Below, one piece after another: positions 10,554 to 20,268 of a stretch of DNA of 64,000 nucleotides. Within the stretch, counting starts at the first letter, position 1. Every line of letters starts with the position of its first letter. Position numbers and translations under genes: made by a program. The stretch lies in the NCBI RefSeq assembly GCF_900101505.1, contig NZ_FMZI01000002.1:310001-374000 (forward strand). The letters are read 5' to 3'. Source of the stretch: Antarctobacter albus. GTDB taxonomy: Bacteria > Pseudomonadota > Alphaproteobacteria > Rhodobacterales > Rhodobacteraceae. The notes under the pieces were generated by a model. That model worked only from the letters and a program-made list of their open reading frames with translations, had not been told where the DNA came from and did not search any database.

Positions 10554-12121
10554 TGGGCAACCTGCTTTCCATCGTCACCTTCCTGCCCGCGCTGGCGGCC
10601 CTGATCCTGGGTCTGTTCCTGCGTGGCGACGACGCGGCGGCACAACGCAATGCCAAGTGGCTTGCGCTGATTGCGACGACGGCGACCTTCGTCATCTCGC
10701 TCTTCATCCTGTTCCAGTTCGACGCAGGCAATACCGAGTTCCAGATGCTGGAAGAGCGGGAATGGCTTCTGGGGCTGAGCTATCGGATGGGGGTGGACGG
10801 GATCAGCGTGCTCTTCGTCATGCTGACCACCTTCATGATGCCGCTGGTCATCGCGGCCAGCTGGGACGTCAGCCACCGGGTCAAGGAATACATGATCGCC
10901 TTCCTGGTGCTGGAAACTCTGATGCTGGGCGTCTTCATGGCGCTGGACCTGGTCCTGTTCTACCTCTTCTTCGAGGCGGGCCTGATCCCGATGTTCCTGA
11001 TCATCGGCATCTGGGGCGGCAAGGATCGCATCTACGCCAGCTTCAAGTTCTTCCTCTACACCTTCCTCGGCTCGGTGCTGATGCTGGTGGCGATGGTGGC
11101 GATGTATTCCGACGCGGGCACCACCTGTATCGGCGGCTGCGACGTCTCGCTGTTGAAGCACAACTTCGCCTCCGAGAGCTTCAGCATCCTGGGCGTGCAG
11201 ATCATCGGCGGCATGCAGACCATGCTGTTCATCGCCTTCTTCGCCAGCTTCGCGGTCAAGATGCCGATGTGGCCAGTCCATACCTGGCTGCCCGAGGCGC
11301 ACGTTCAGGCGCCGACCGCCGGGTCGGTCGTTCTGGCGGCGATCCTGCTGAAAATGGGCGGCTACGGCTTTCTGCGCTTCTCGCTGGCCATGTTCCCGGT
11401 CGGTTCGGACGTGATGGCGAACTTCGTCTTCACGCTGAGCGTCATCGCGATCATCTACACCTCGCTGGTGGCGCTGGTGCAGGAAGACATGAAAAAGCTC
11501 ATCGCCTATTCGTCCGTCGCGCACATGGGCTACGTGACGATGGGGATATTTGCCGCCAACCAGCAGGGCGTGGACGGGGCGATTTTCCAGATGATTTCGC
11601 ACGGCTTCATCTCGGGCGCGCTCTTCCTTTGTGTCGGCGTGATCTATGACCGGATGCACACGCGCGAGATCGAGGCCTACGGCGGTCTTGTGAACCGGAT
11701 GCCGGCCTATGCGCTGATCTTCATGCTGTTCACGATGGCCAACGTCGGCCTGCCGGGGACCTCCGGCTTTATCGGGGAATTCCTGACGCTGATGGGCATT
11801 TTCCAGGTCAATACCTGGGTGGCTGCGGGCGCGGCCACTGGCGTGATCCTCTCGGCGGCCTATGCGCTGTGGCTTTACCGCCGGGTGGTCATGGGCGACC
11901 TGATCAAGGAAAGCCTGAAGACCATCAAGGACATGACCACCCGGGAAAAGGCGATCTTTGCGCCGCTGGTGGTCATGACGATCTGGATGGGTGTCTACCC
12001 GGCACCGATCCTCGACCGGACCGGCCCCGCGGTAGAGGCGCTGGTGACGAAATACGACACGGCGCTTGCCGCTGCCGGCCGCACAGAGGCCGACACGCAA
12101 GTCGCCGTCGCGGAACACTGA
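10553..12121 (+). CDS. nuoM: NADH-quinone oxidoreductase subunit M
   Basis: A 522-residue antiporter-like proton-pumping membrane subunit (ND4). It shows the family signatures [48 protein letters not shown] and [14 protein letters not shown], with about 14 transmembrane helices. Its start overlaps the nuoL stop by one base. The C-terminal tail after residue 490 is hydrophilic and Ala/Glu-rich. Gene order L-M-N is canonical. Confidence 0.97.
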   Translation: MGNLLSIVTFLPALAALILGLFLRGDDAAAQRNAKWLALIATTATFVISLFILFQFDAGNTEFQMLEEREWLLGLSYRMGVDGISVLFVMLTTFMMPLVIAASWDVSHRVKEYMIAFLVLETLMLGVFMALDLVLFYLFFEAGLIPMFLIIGIWGGKDRIYASFKFFLYTFLGSVLMLVAMVAMYSDAGTTCIGGCDVSLLKHNFASESFSILGVQIIGGMQTMLFIAFFASFAVKMPMWPVHTWLPEAHVQAPTAGSVVLAAILLKMGGYGFLRFSLAMFPVGSDVMANFVFTLSVIAIIYTSLVALVQEDMKKLIAYSSVAHMGYVTMGIFAANQQGVDGAIFQMISHGFISGALFLCVGVIYDRMHTREIEAYGGLVNRMPAYALIFMLFTMANVGLPGTSGFIGEFLTLMGIFQVNTWVAAGAATGVILSAAYALWLYRRVVMGDLIKESLKTIKDMTTREKAIFAPLVVMTIWMGVYPAPILDRTGPAVEALVTKYDTALAAAGRTEADTQVAVAEH

Positions 12122-12134
12122 GGGAGAGCGGGAC

Positions 12135-13577
12135 ATGATCTCGGCCGATCTGAACATCATCCTGCCGGAAATCCTGCTGTCGGTCTTTGCGATGGCAGCG
12201 CTGGTGGGCGCGGTCTACTCGGGCAAGGACAAGCTGGCACCGCTGCTGGTCTGGATCACCTCGGCGCTGTTCCTGGCGCTGGCCTTCTGGATCGGAACCA
12301 CCGGCGAGGGCACGCAGGTGGCCTTCAACGGCATGTTCGTGAACGACGGCTTCGCGCGCTTTGCCAAGGTGGTGATCCTGGTCTCCGCCGGTGCCGTGCT
12401 GCTGATGAGCGAAGGCTACATGCAGCGTCGCGGCCTCTTGCGGTTCGAATACCCGCTGCTCATCACGCTGGCCGTTGTCGGCATGATGATGATGGTCTCT
12501 GCCGGTGACCTGATGGCGCTTTACATGGGGCTGGAGCTGCAGTCTCTGTCGCTTTACGTCGTGGCCTCGCTGCGCCGTGACAGCGCCAAGTCGACCGAGG
12601 CGGGTCTCAAGTACTTCGTGCTGGGTGCGCTCTCCTCGGGCCTGCTGCTCTATGGTGCCTCGCTGACCTACGGCTTTGCCGGGACCACGCTGTTCTCGGG
12701 CATCATCCAGACCGCGACCGATGGCAACATGCCGGTCGGCCTGCTCATCGGCCTGACGATGCTGATCGCGGGCCTGGCCTTCAAGGTCTCTGCCGTGCCC
12801 TTCCACATGTGGACGCCGGACGTCTACGAAGGCTCTCCGACGCCGGTCACCGCCTTCTTTGCCACCGCGCCCAAGGTGGCGGCGATGGCCTTGTTTGCGC
12901 GCCTGATGCACGATGCCTTTGGCGAGGCGACCAGCGACTGGGGGCAGGTCATCGCGCTCTTGTCGGTCCTGTCGATGTTCCTGGGCGCGATCGCCGCGAT
13001 CGGACAGCGCGACATCAAGCGCCTGATGGCCTATTCCTCGATTGCCCACATGGGTTATGCGCTGATGGGGCTGGCCGCCGGGACCGAGCTGGGCGTGCAG
13101 GCGATGCTGATCTACATGGCGATCTACGTCACCATGAACGTCGGCACCTTTGCCTTCATCCTGTCGATGGAACGTGATGGTCAGCCGGTGACGGATATCC
13201 AGAGCCTGGGCATGTATTCGACCAAGGAACCGGGCAAGGCGCTGGCGATGCTGGTGCTGCTGTTCAGCCTTGCCGGTGTGCCGCCGCTGGTGGGCTTCTT
13301 CGGCAAGCTCTACGTCCTGCGCGCCGCCTATGACGCCGGGCTGGCCTGGCTGGCGGTGGCGGGTGTTGTCGCCTCGGTGATTGGCGCCTTCTACTACCTG
13401 CGGATCGTCTACTACATGTACTTTGGTCAGGACCGCGAGGATGCGCTGGACGGGGGCAAGTCGCCGGTTCTCTGGGGGTTCCTGATGGTGTCGGCGGTGA
13501 TCATGGTGGTCGGTGTGGTCAATCTCTTCGGCATCGAAGGCGTCGCACAGGCGGCGGCTGCGACGCTGGTGAACTGA
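12135..13577 (+). CDS. nuoN: NADH-quinone oxidoreductase subunit N
   Basis: A 480-residue antiporter-like membrane subunit (ND2). ATG 12135 follows a GGGAGAG ribosome site; an earlier in-frame start at 12066 would lie inside nuoM. Motifs include [40 protein letters not shown] and [14 protein letters not shown]. It is the last nuo gene of the run; a hairpin and a dispersed repeat follow before birA. Confidence 0.97.
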   Translation: MISADLNIILPEILLSVFAMAALVGAVYSGKDKLAPLLVWITSALFLALAFWIGTTGEGTQVAFNGMFVNDGFARFAKVVILVSAGAVLLMSEGYMQRRGLLRFEYPLLITLAVVGMMMMVSAGDLMALYMGLELQSLSLYVVASLRRDSAKSTEAGLKYFVLGALSSGLLLYGASLTYGFAGTTLFSGIIQTATDGNMPVGLLIGLTMLIAGLAFKVSAVPFHMWTPDVYEGSPTPVTAFFATAPKVAAMALFARLMHDAFGEATSDWGQVIALLSVLSMFLGAIAAIGQRDIKRLMAYSSIAHMGYALMGLAAGTELGVQAMLIYMAIYVTMNVGTFAFILSMERDGQPVTDIQSLGMYSTKEPGKALAMLVLLFSLAGVPPLVGFFGKLYVLRAAYDAGLAWLAVAGVVASVIGAFYYLRIVYYMYFGQDREDALDGGKSPVLWGFLMVSAVIMVVGVVNLFGIEGVAQAAAATLVN

Positions 13578-13584
13578 TGCGGTG

Positions 13585-13609
13585 GCAGCACGCCCGGCGG
13601 GCGTGCTGT
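13585..13609. terminator. hairpin after nuoN
   Basis: Arms GCACGCCC and GGGCGTGC, within 13587-13607, form a strong stem with a 3-base loop directly after the nuoN stop. There is no clean T-tract, so it may act as an mRNA-stabilising 3' hairpin or a weak terminator separating nuo from birA. Confidence 0.45.
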
Positions 13610-13670
13610 TGCGGGGGGCGTCATGCCGAAGGCATGCCCTTAACGTGCCCCCGCCTCCCTTCGGTCGACT

Positions 13671-13701
13671 CCCCCGAGGTATTTTGCAAACCAAAGAAAC
13701 A
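13671..13701 (+). repeat. dispersed Rhodobacteraceae-type repeat, copy A
   Basis: The stretch with CCCCCGAGGTATTTTGC followed by AAAGAAAC matches the reverse complement of 35389-35417 (CCCCCGGGGTATTTTTGCC then AAGAAAC). Both copies are preceded by a CCTTCGG element and a small CGAAGG-centred hairpin. It lies between nuoN and birA. Confidence 0.55.
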
Positions 13702-13713
13702 GGGGTGCGCGCC

Positions 13714-14457
13714 ATGAACTGGCCCGAGGGCTATCGACGGCGGGTGATGGCCGAAGTGGACAGCACCAATGCCGAGGCGGCGCGGATTGCCGCCGGGCTA
13801 AGCGGACCGGAATGGATTCTTGGCCTGCGCCAGACCGCCGCGCGCGGCAGGCGGGGGCGGCCTTGGGTCAATCCGGCGGGCAATTTCGCGGCGACGCTGG
13901 TCATCCGCCCCAAGGATAGCCCCGACAAGCTGGCCCTGCGTTCCTTCGTGGCGGCTCTCGCGCTTTATGACGCCCTGGCCTCGGTTACCGGGACGGAAAC
14001 CGGGCTGGCGCTGAAATGGCCCAACGACGTGCTGCTGAACGGCGGCAAACTGGCCGGCATCCTGCTGGAGGGGATTGGCGGTCCGGGGGGGCACCTGGCC
14101 ATCGGGATCGGCGTCAACCTCCTGGCCGCGCCAGGGCGGGATGCGGTGGAACCCGGCGCCGTGCCGCCGGTGTCGCTCTTGGGGGAAACCGGGGTGCGGG
14201 TTCTGCCGGAGGCCTTCCTCGCAGCGCTGGCCGCTGCATATGCCACCCATGAGGCCCGGCTGACCAGCTACGGGTTCGAGCCGATCCGGACGCTCTGGCT
14301 GGCCCGGGCGGCGCGGCTCGGAGAGGTGATCACCGCGCGCACGGCCCGCGACAGCGTCACCGGCGTCTTCGAGACAGTGGACGGCACCGGGCAACTTGTC
14401 CTAAAGACGCCCAAAGGCCGCGTCAGCGTGGCTGCGGCAGAGATATTTTTCGAATAG
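13714..14457 (+). CDS. birA: biotin--[acetyl-CoA-carboxylase] ligase
   Basis: A 247-residue monofunctional biotin protein ligase. It makes biotinyl-AMP and transfers biotin to carrier-protein lysines, for example of acetyl-CoA carboxylase. The biotin/ATP loop appears as RQTAARGRRGRPWVNPAGN (GRGRxGRxW-like), with KWPNDVLLNGGKLAGILLE and the C-terminal SH3-like domain. It lacks the N-terminal DNA-binding domain of E. coli BirA, so it is not a repressor. ATG 13714 is used; a GTG at 13705 is possible. birA, coaX and rnj form a tight set after nuo, an order known in Rhodobacteraceae. Confidence 0.93.
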   Translation: MNWPEGYRRRVMAEVDSTNAEAARIAAGLSGPEWILGLRQTAARGRRGRPWVNPAGNFAATLVIRPKDSPDKLALRSFVAALALYDALASVTGTETGLALKWPNDVLLNGGKLAGILLEGIGGPGGHLAIGIGVNLLAAPGRDAVEPGAVPPVSLLGETGVRVLPEAFLAALAAAYATHEARLTSYGFEPIRTLWLARAARLGEVITARTARDSVTGVFETVDGTGQLVLKTPKGRVSVAAAEIFFE

Positions 14458-14466
14458 GCGGGCCTC

Positions 14467-15249
14467 ATGCTCTTGGCCATCGACTGTGGCAACACCAATA
14501 CCGTTTTCTCGATCTGGGACGGGCAGGATTTTGTCGCCACCTGGCGGACCGCGACCGAACACCAGCGGACGGCGGACCAGTATTACGTCTGGCTGTCGAC
14601 CCTGATGGAATTCCAGGGGATCGAGGCGGATATCACCGATGTCATCGTGTCGACCACCGTTCCGCGCGTCGTGTTCAACCTGCGGGTGCTGGCAGACCGC
14701 TATTTCAACACGCGGCCCATTGTCGTCGGCAAACCCGATTGTGCCTTGCCGGTGGCGGTGCGCGTCGATGAGGGGACGCAGGTCGGCCCCGACCGGCTGG
14801 TCAACACCGTGGCGGGCTACGACCTATTCGGGGGCGACCTGATCGTGGTGGATTTCGGTACGGCCACGACCTTTGACGTGGTCGACGTGGACGGGGCTTA
14901 TGTCGGCGGCGTGATCGCGCCTGGCGTGAACCTCAGCCTTGAGGCGCTGCACCTTGCCGCCGCCGCCCTGCCGCATGTGGACATCACCAAGCCGCAGCGC
15001 GTGGTGGGCACCAACACGGTGGCCTGCATGCAATCCGGCGTTTTCTGGGGCTATGTCGGGCTGGTGCGCGAGATCTGTTCGCGGATCAAGGCAGAGCGGG
15101 AACGCCCGATGAAGGTGATCGCTACGGGCGGCCTGGCGCCGCTGTTCCAGCAGGCCGATCCGCTGTTCGACGCATTCGAGGAATTCCTGACCATGCATGG
15201 CCTGGTCCGCATCTACAATCACAACAAGAAAAACGAGGCCAACGCATGA
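14467..15249 (+). CDS. coaX: type III pantothenate kinase
   Basis: A 260-residue cytoplasmic kinase for the first step of CoA synthesis (pantothenate to 4'-phosphopantothenate). The N-terminal phosphate-binding motif is IDCGNTNTVFSIWDG. DFGTATTFDVVD and the GGVIAPGVNLSLEALH stretch are typical of the ASKHA-fold CoaX family. Length is normal. It starts ten bases after birA and overlaps rnj by 4 bp, so the three genes are probably cotranscribed. Confidence 0.95.
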   Translation: MLLAIDCGNTNTVFSIWDGQDFVATWRTATEHQRTADQYYVWLSTLMEFQGIEADITDVIVSTTVPRVVFNLRVLADRYFNTRPIVVGKPDCALPVAVRVDEGTQVGPDRLVNTVAGYDLFGGDLIVVDFGTATTFDVVDVDGAYVGGVIAPGVNLSLEALHLAAAALPHVDITKPQRVVGTNTVACMQSGVFWGYVGLVREICSRIKAERERPMKVIATGGLAPLFQQADPLFDAFEEFLTMHGLVRIYNHNKKNEANA

Positions 15250-16913
15250 GCGACTCCAGACTGATCTACCTGCCACTGGGCGGTGCCGGCGAAATCGGCA
15301 TGAACTGCTATGTCTATGGCTACGGCAAACCCGGTGAAGAGCGGCTGATCGTCGTGGACATGGGTGTGACCTTTCCGGACATGGACACGACGCCCGGCGT
15401 CGACCTGATCCTGCCGGACATCACCTGGCTGAAAGAGAACAGGAACCGGATCGAGGCGCTGTTCATTACCCATGCGCATGAGGATCACGTGGGCGCCGTA
15501 GGCCATACCTTCGACGCGTTGGGGGTTCCGATCTATGCCCGCGCCTTCACCGCCAATATCGCACGCGGAAAACTGGCGGAATACGGTGTCGAGGGAAAGG
15601 CGGTGCGGACCGCCTCGGCCTGGCCGGAAACCGTCAAGGTGGGGCCGTTCACGGTGGGGTTCCTGCCGATCTCGCACTCGATCCCCGAAAGCAGCGCGCT
15701 GGTGATCGACACGCCCGCGGGCCGGGTGATCCATACCGGCGATTTCAAGCTGGACGTGACACCGCTGGTGGGCGAGGCATGGGATCCCGCGCTCTGGGAA
15801 GAGGTGTCAAAGGACGGGGTCAAGGCGCTGGTCTGTGACTCGACCAACGTGTTTTCACAACACGCGGGCCGGTCAGAGGCGACGGTGGGCCCGGCGGTCG
15901 AAAAGCTGGTGAGCGAGGCGCGCAACATGGTCGTGGCGACGACCTTTGCCTCTAACGTGGCGCGGGTCAAAACGCTGGCCGAGGCGGGCGACCGCGCTGG
16001 CCGCTCGATCTGCCTTCTGGGCCGGGCGATGCGGCGGATGATCGAGGCGGCGGTGGAAACCGGCGTCCTGACCGGTTTTCCCAAGGTGATCGGACCCGAG
16101 GATGCGGCGCAACTCCCGCGTGAGAATGTCATGCTGCTGGTCACCGGCAGCCAGGGGGAGCGGCGCGCCGCCAGCGCGCAACTGGCGCGGGGCAAGTACA
16201 ACGGGATCGAGCTGAAAGAGGGCGACCTCTTCCTGTTTTCATCGAAAACGATTCCGGGCAACGAACGCGACGTGATCCGCATCATGAACCAGCTTTCGGA
16301 AAAGGGCGTGGACGTGGTGGATGACGCGATGGGCGATTATCACGTCTCCGGCCACGCCAACCGCCCCGACCTGGAAACCGTGCAGAATCTGGTCAAGCCG
16401 CAGATGGTTGTTCCCATGCACGGCGAACACCGCCACCTGCGCGAACACGTCAAGCTGGCGGGCCAGAACGGCCGCGCGGGCGTGCTGGCGGTCAACGGCA
16501 TGATGATCGAGCTGAGCGGAAACGAGCCGCGCGTCGTGGAATACATCGAGACCGGGCGCACCTACCTGGACGGCAGCGTTCAGATCGGCGCCCTGGACGG
16601 CATCGTGCGCGATCGTATCCGCATGGCTCTGAATGGCCACGTGGTCGTGACCGTGATTCTGGACGAGGACGACGAACCCCTGGGCGAACCCTGGTGCGAC
16701 CTGATGGGCCTGCCCGAACAGGGTCGCAGCCACGCGCCGCTGGTCGATATCCTCGAGGAGGACCTGGCCCAGTTCATGGGCCGCGCCGGTGGCAAGACGC
16801 TGACCGACGACGACAAGCTGGAAGAAGGCCTGCGCCGCGTCGCGCGTCAGACTGCGATGAACGAGATCGGCAAGAAACCCGAGGTCACGGTGGTGGTCAG
16901 CCGGCTCAGCTGA
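15246..16913 (+). CDS. rnj: ribonuclease J
   Basis: A 555-residue metallo-beta-lactamase/beta-CASP ribonuclease involved in 5'-3' exonuclease and endonuclease mRNA and rRNA processing. The metal site is ITHAHEDHVGAVGH (HxHxDH), followed by HTGDFKLD, CDSTN and SGHANRPDLE motifs of the RNase J family. The start overlaps coaX (ATGA). The stop codon lies inside an 18-bp perfect palindrome (16901-16918). Confidence 0.95.
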   Translation: MSDSRLIYLPLGGAGEIGMNCYVYGYGKPGEERLIVVDMGVTFPDMDTTPGVDLILPDITWLKENRNRIEALFITHAHEDHVGAVGHTFDALGVPIYARAFTANIARGKLAEYGVEGKAVRTASAWPETVKVGPFTVGFLPISHSIPESSALVIDTPAGRVIHTGDFKLDVTPLVGEAWDPALWEEVSKDGVKALVCDSTNVFSQHAGRSEATVGPAVEKLVSEARNMVVATTFASNVARVKTLAEAGDRAGRSICLLGRAMRRMIEAAVETGVLTGFPKVIGPEDAAQLPRENVMLLVTGSQGERRAASAQLARGKYNGIELKEGDLFLFSSKTIPGNERDVIRIMNQLSEKGVDVVDDAMGDYHVSGHANRPDLETVQNLVKPQMVVPMHGEHRHLREHVKLAGQNGRAGVLAVNGMMIELSGNEPRVVEYIETGRTYLDGSVQIGALDGIVRDRIRMALNGHVVVTVILDEDDEPLGEPWCDLMGLPEQGRSHAPLVDILEEDLAQFMGRAGGKTLTDDDKLEEGLRRVARQTAMNEIGKKPEVTVVVSRLS

Positions 16914-16918
16914 GCCGG
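16901..16918. promoter_or_regulatory. 18-bp perfect palindrome over the rnj stop codon
   Basis: CCGGCTCA-GC-TGAGCCGG is a perfect palindrome containing the TGA stop of rnj. In RNA it could fold into a hairpin at the extreme 3' end of the reading frame. No T-tract follows, so it may protect the 3' end or mark a processing site rather than act as a classical terminator. Confidence 0.4.
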
Positions 16919-16984
16919 ACAGGCGGGTTGCACGCAAGGGGCGGCTTGGGCAGGTTGCTGACGTAACCTGTTCAGGAGCGCTTT

Positions 16985-17680
16985 ATGCCATTTCGACCCG
17001 CCTTGATTGCATTCTCCTTATTTGCCGCCGCCAGTGCTACCGCGGAACCCGCACCGGGCACGGTTCTGGTCTATGACACGATGACCGCCGTGATGGGCGA
17101 CACGCCGGATCGGGACGAGATGCGGCTGACGCTGTTGCGCGCGCCCGAAGGGCTGAACGCCTTGTCCGAATGTCGCGGGCCGACGTTCTGCATGGTCTCC
17201 CTGCGTCGGGGCCTGTTTCAATATGTCCGTGCCGCCTATCCCGAAGCGGGCAGTTTCGATCCCTCCCTGACCTATGGGACCGATACGTTTGACGACATGG
17301 AGATGCTGCAAAAGATCACCGTTTCCGAGCAGACAGGCGGTTCGATCTTTCCGCTGGTCGACGGCAAGCGTGTCACCTGGACCGAAACCTGGGCCTCGGA
17401 CGATTTCAACGCGGTCTATCACATGTCAGTGGAGCAGAGCTGTTGCGTGCCCGCAGACAACCCGCTGGCACACTCAGACGAGGTCTGGACGCTGAAATAC
17501 ACGTTCGAGGAGGTGCAGTCGGACCGGGTGGCCGGTGGCGATTTCACCTTCGTCTACGATCCGGCGCTTGGATGGTGGACCGGATCCAAAAGCGTGAACC
17601 GCAGCGCGCCAAGCAAGGACGATCCACTGCGCACGATTCTGATTGAACACCGTCTGAAAGCGATCGAAGCGCCCGAGTGA
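16985..17680 (+). CDS. secreted protein of unknown function
   Basis: A 231-residue protein with a good ribosome site (AGGAG) before ATG 16985 and a signal peptide ending around ASATAEP. The mature protein contains cysteine pairs (ECRGPTFC and QSCCVP) that suggest disulfides in the periplasm. It has several aromatic/acidic beta-rich phrases (TWTETWASDDFNAVYHM). No recognised domain. It stands alone between rnj and the convergent helicase gene and is followed by a good terminator, so it is likely monocistronic. Confidence 0.6.
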   Translation: MPFRPALIAFSLFAAASATAEPAPGTVLVYDTMTAVMGDTPDRDEMRLTLLRAPEGLNALSECRGPTFCMVSLRRGLFQYVRAAYPEAGSFDPSLTYGTDTFDDMEMLQKITVSEQTGGSIFPLVDGKRVTWTETWASDDFNAVYHMSVEQSCCVPADNPLAHSDEVWTLKYTFEEVQSDRVAGGDFTFVYDPALGWWTGSKSVNRSAPSKDDPLRTILIEHRLKAIEAPE

Positions 17681-17688
17681 GGCGCAGT

Positions 17689-17720
17689 CCGGGCCCCGGC
17701 CTATGCCGTGGCCCGGTTTT
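17689..17720 (+). terminator. terminator between convergent genes
   Basis: Arms CCGGGCC (17689-17695) and GGCCCGG (17710-17716) are followed by TTTT. It serves the secreted-protein gene and may also stop transcription of the convergent helicase gene that ends at 17727. Confidence 0.65.
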
Positions 17721-17726
17721 CAGGGA

Positions 17727-19118
17727 TCAGCTGGCGCGGCGCTCTTCAAAGCTCAGCGCGATGAATTCGGGCATGTGGTCGCCCATGCCGACCACGGTCT
17801 TGTCGCGGCCACCCCCGCTACGGCGGTCCGACGACCGCCCGCTGTCCTTGGACCGCGACGGGCGGCTGTCGCCCTTGTCGCTGTCAGAACGGCGGCTGCG
17901 GCTGCTCTTGCGGGTGTCATCCTTGGGGGTGTCTTCCCTGGCTTCGACAGGGGCCGGGGCAGGTGCTTCGGCCACGGGGTTGTCGAGACGCGGGATCTCT
18001 TTCTGCAGCAGCTTTTCGACGGCCTCGAAATATTTCTCGTCGCGCGGTGTGCAGATGGTAAAGGCCTTGCCCGAGCGTCCGGCGCGGCCGGTGCGGCCGA
18101 TGCGGTGAACATAGTCCTCGGCATGGCTGGGCACGTCGAAGTTGAACACATGGCTGACAGCGGGAATGTCCAAGCCGCGCGCGGCCACGTCAGAGGCGAT
18201 CAACAGGCGCACGTCGCCGTTGCGGAATCCATCGAGCGTTTTCGTGCGTTGAGACTGGTCCAGGTCACCGTGGATCGGCGAGGCGTTGTAGCCGTATTTC
18301 TTGAGAGATTTCGCCACCACGTCCACGTCGACCTTGCGGTTGCAGAAGATGATGGCGTTTGTGCAGGCTTCGCCCTCGGTGTCGATCAGCGCGCGCAGAA
18401 CCTTGCGTTTCTCGCTGCCTTCGCGGTCCTTGCGGGAGGGTTTGAAAACGACGGCGCCCTGTTCGATGGTCTCCGACGCGGTGGCCTGGCGGGCTACCTC
18501 GATCCGCGCGGGGGCAGAGAGGAAGGTATTGGTGATGCGCTCGATCTCGGGCGCCATCGTGGCCGAGAAGAACAGCGTCTGGCGGGTAAAGGGCGTCAGC
18601 GAGAAGATGCGCTCGATGTCGGGGATGAACCCCATGTCGAGCATCCGGTCGGCCTCGTCCACCACCATGATCTCGATGCCGGTCAGCAACAGCTTGCCGC
18701 GTTCGAAATGGTCCAGCAGGCGGCCCGGGGTTGCGATCAGCACGTCGACACCCTTGTCGATCAGCTGGTCCTGTTCCTTGAAGGAAACGCCACCGATCAG
18801 CAGGGCCTTGGTCAGCTTGACGTATTTGGAATAGGTGTCGAAGTTCTCCGCCACTTGCGCGGCCAGTTCCCGCGTCGGGCAAAGCACCAGCGAACGGGGC
18901 ATCCGGGCGCGGGCGCGGCCTCGGGCCAGCTTGCAGATCATCGGCAGGGTGAAACTTGCGGTCTTGCCGGTGCCGGTCTGGGCGATGCCGAGGACATCCT
19001 TGCCGTCGAGCGCGTGTGGAATCGCGCCTTCCTGGATCGGCGTGGGTGTCTCGTAGCCGGCCTCTTCGACGGCTTTCAGGACTTTCGGGCTGAGGTTCAG
19101 ATCAGAGAATTTGGTCAT
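17727..19118 (-). CDS. DEAD-box ATP-dependent RNA helicase (RhlE-like)
   Basis: A 463-residue cytoplasmic RNA helicase. All core motifs are visible: the Q motif (PTPIQEGAIP), motif I AQTGTGKT (residues 46-53), PTRELAAQ, TPGR, DEAD at 154-157, SAT (LFFSATM), ARGLDIPAV and HRIGRTGRAGRSG. The C-terminal 90 residues are Arg/Ser/Asp-rich and probably disordered RNA-binding tail. It unwinds RNA in ribosome assembly or decay; the exact member (RhlE versus DbpA-like) is not fixed. The mRNA leader of about 100 nt contains a hairpin just before the start, and a plausible promoter sits at 19222-19250. Confidence 0.93.
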   Translation of the reverse strand: MTKFSDLNLSPKVLKAVEEAGYETPTPIQEGAIPHALDGKDVLGIAQTGTGKTASFTLPMICKLARGRARARMPRSLVLCPTRELAAQVAENFDTYSKYVKLTKALLIGGVSFKEQDQLIDKGVDVLIATPGRLLDHFERGKLLLTGIEIMVVDEADRMLDMGFIPDIERIFSLTPFTRQTLFFSATMAPEIERITNTFLSAPARIEVARQATASETIEQGAVVFKPSRKDREGSEKRKVLRALIDTEGEACTNAIIFCNRKVDVDVVAKSLKKYGYNASPIHGDLDQSQRTKTLDGFRNGDVRLLIASDVAARGLDIPAVSHVFNFDVPSHAEDYVHRIGRTGRAGRSGKAFTICTPRDEKYFEAVEKLLQKEIPRLDNPVAEAPAPAPVEAREDTPKDDTRKSSRSRRSDSDKGDSRPSRSKDSGRSSDRRSGGGRDKTVVGMGDHMPEFIALSFEERRAS

Positions 19119-19221
19119 TTATGTCCGATTGGTTTGCGGACACTTTGCCTGGCCCGCGCGTCTGATGGGGAGCGGACCCGTGTGGCCCGGTGGCAGTGCA
19201 TTCATCCCCTTGGTGGCGCAT

Positions 19222-19250
19222 CCCATAGTGAAAACACATAGAAACGTCAA
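19222..19250 (-). promoter_or_regulatory. sigma-70-like promoter for the RNA helicase
   Basis: On the minus strand TTGACG (19250-19245), a 17-bp spacer and TATGGG (19227-19222) form a plausible housekeeping promoter. It would give a leader of roughly 95 nt before the helicase ATG at 19118. A short inverted repeat (TGTCCG/CGGACA, 19122-19142) lies in that leader. Confidence 0.45.
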
Positions 19251-19317
19251 TCAAAGCTTGCACCGACGTGGCGGAGGGTGGCGCATTCCGGTCCCAATTC
19301 GGGGTCAATCGGGGCCG

Positions 19318-20268
19318 TCACCCCGGATTGACCCTCGGAAAATGCCGCATGCGCAGTTGGTCAAGCTCCATCGCCCGGCGTCGCAGCAGCCCTTCGGCCT
19401 GCAACCGGTCGCACAGCCTGCGGTCCGCCACGCAGACCTCGTCGAAGAAGGCCCGCAACGCCGTTTCGCCGCCCGCGTCCTCGATGCTTTGGAACAGGTC
19501 GTGCAGGTTGACCGCGCCAGCCTGACGGACCTGCGGTTTCAATTCTGCGCGGTAGGACCCGCGCGACAGGCGGAACCGGTAGGAGGCCAGGAAATGCTCC
19601 CAGCTGTCGGCGTGGAAATGGCCCAGTTCGATCCCGGGCAGGGTGACCTGCCCAGGGTTCTGTTCCCCGTTCAGGATCACGTTGTGAATCCTGACCTGCA
19701 GCCCCTTGGTGCCGGCCCGAAAGAAGAGCTTGCCCGCGACATGGCTGAGGAACCCGCCCGACAGCTGCGGTCCCCAGGTTGGAAAACAGTCCCGCGCAGC
19801 CCGTTGGCGGGCGGCCTGGTCCAGGTGGAAGGCCTTGAAGGCGGTCTCTCCGGGGATCGTGCCGCTGCCCGGTGCCAGCGCCTCGACGGGACGCATGCGG
19901 GCGCAGAGCGCATCTGCGGGCAGGGCGGACAGTTGTTCATCCACCGGCGTGGCGGGCAACAGGAACTCGTCCACGTCGATATGGGCCAGCCAGTCGACCT
20001 CTGGCTTGCGGTTGTTGGCGTGGCGCGCGTTGGCGGCCTGTCGCGCCTGGTGTTTCTCTGGCCGGCCGTTGCGTTTCGACCACCAGGCGTCATCGGTCTG
20101 GACCACGCGGATCTTGGGATGCGCCTTGAGTGCTGCAAAGGTCCGTGGCGCCTCCTCGTCGAGGTAGAGATACAGCCGATGCGCCCCTTGTTCGAGATGC
20201 CAGGCGGCGAAATCCAGGATCGCCCGCAGAGGCGCCTTGACCGTCGTGACGGTGCCCCATCGGGTCAT
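19318..20268 (-). CDS. glycosyltransferase family 2-like protein
   Basis: A 316-residue putative cytoplasmic glycosyltransferase. The N-terminus (WGTVTTVKAPLRAILDFAAWHLEQGAHRLYLYLDE) resembles the GT2/GT92-type fold found in Rhodobacteraceae proteins. HIDVDEFL supplies the expected DxD-type metal/sugar-nucleotide site near residue 120. Its start overlaps the stop of the upstream, longer gene (20265-21992) by 4 bp. The two are paralogues over about 300 residues, sharing WG-V-TVKAP, HID-DEFL, GGFLSH, HFH---W-HF and LRAFFDE. Acceptor unknown; surface polysaccharide or protein glycosylation is only a guess. Confidence 0.7.
   Translation of the reverse strand: MTRWGTVTTVKAPLRAILDFAAWHLEQGAHRLYLYLDEEAPRTFAALKAHPKIRVVQTDDAWWSKRNGRPEKHQARQAANARHANNRKPEVDWLAHIDVDEFLLPATPVDEQLSALPADALCARMRPVEALAPGSGTIPGETAFKAFHLDQAARQRAARDCFPTWGPQLSGGFLSHVAGKLFFRAGTKGLQVRIHNVILNGEQNPGQVTLPGIELGHFHADSWEHFLASYRFRLSRGSYRAELKPQVRQAGAVNLHDLFQSIEDAGGETALRAFFDEVCVADRRLCDRLQAEGLLRRRAMELDQLRMRHFPRVNPG

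Noticed and set aside
17703-19241. 512-residue plus-strand frame opposite the DEAD-box helicase
   Set aside because: Shadow of the helicase, which has all motifs on the minus strand.
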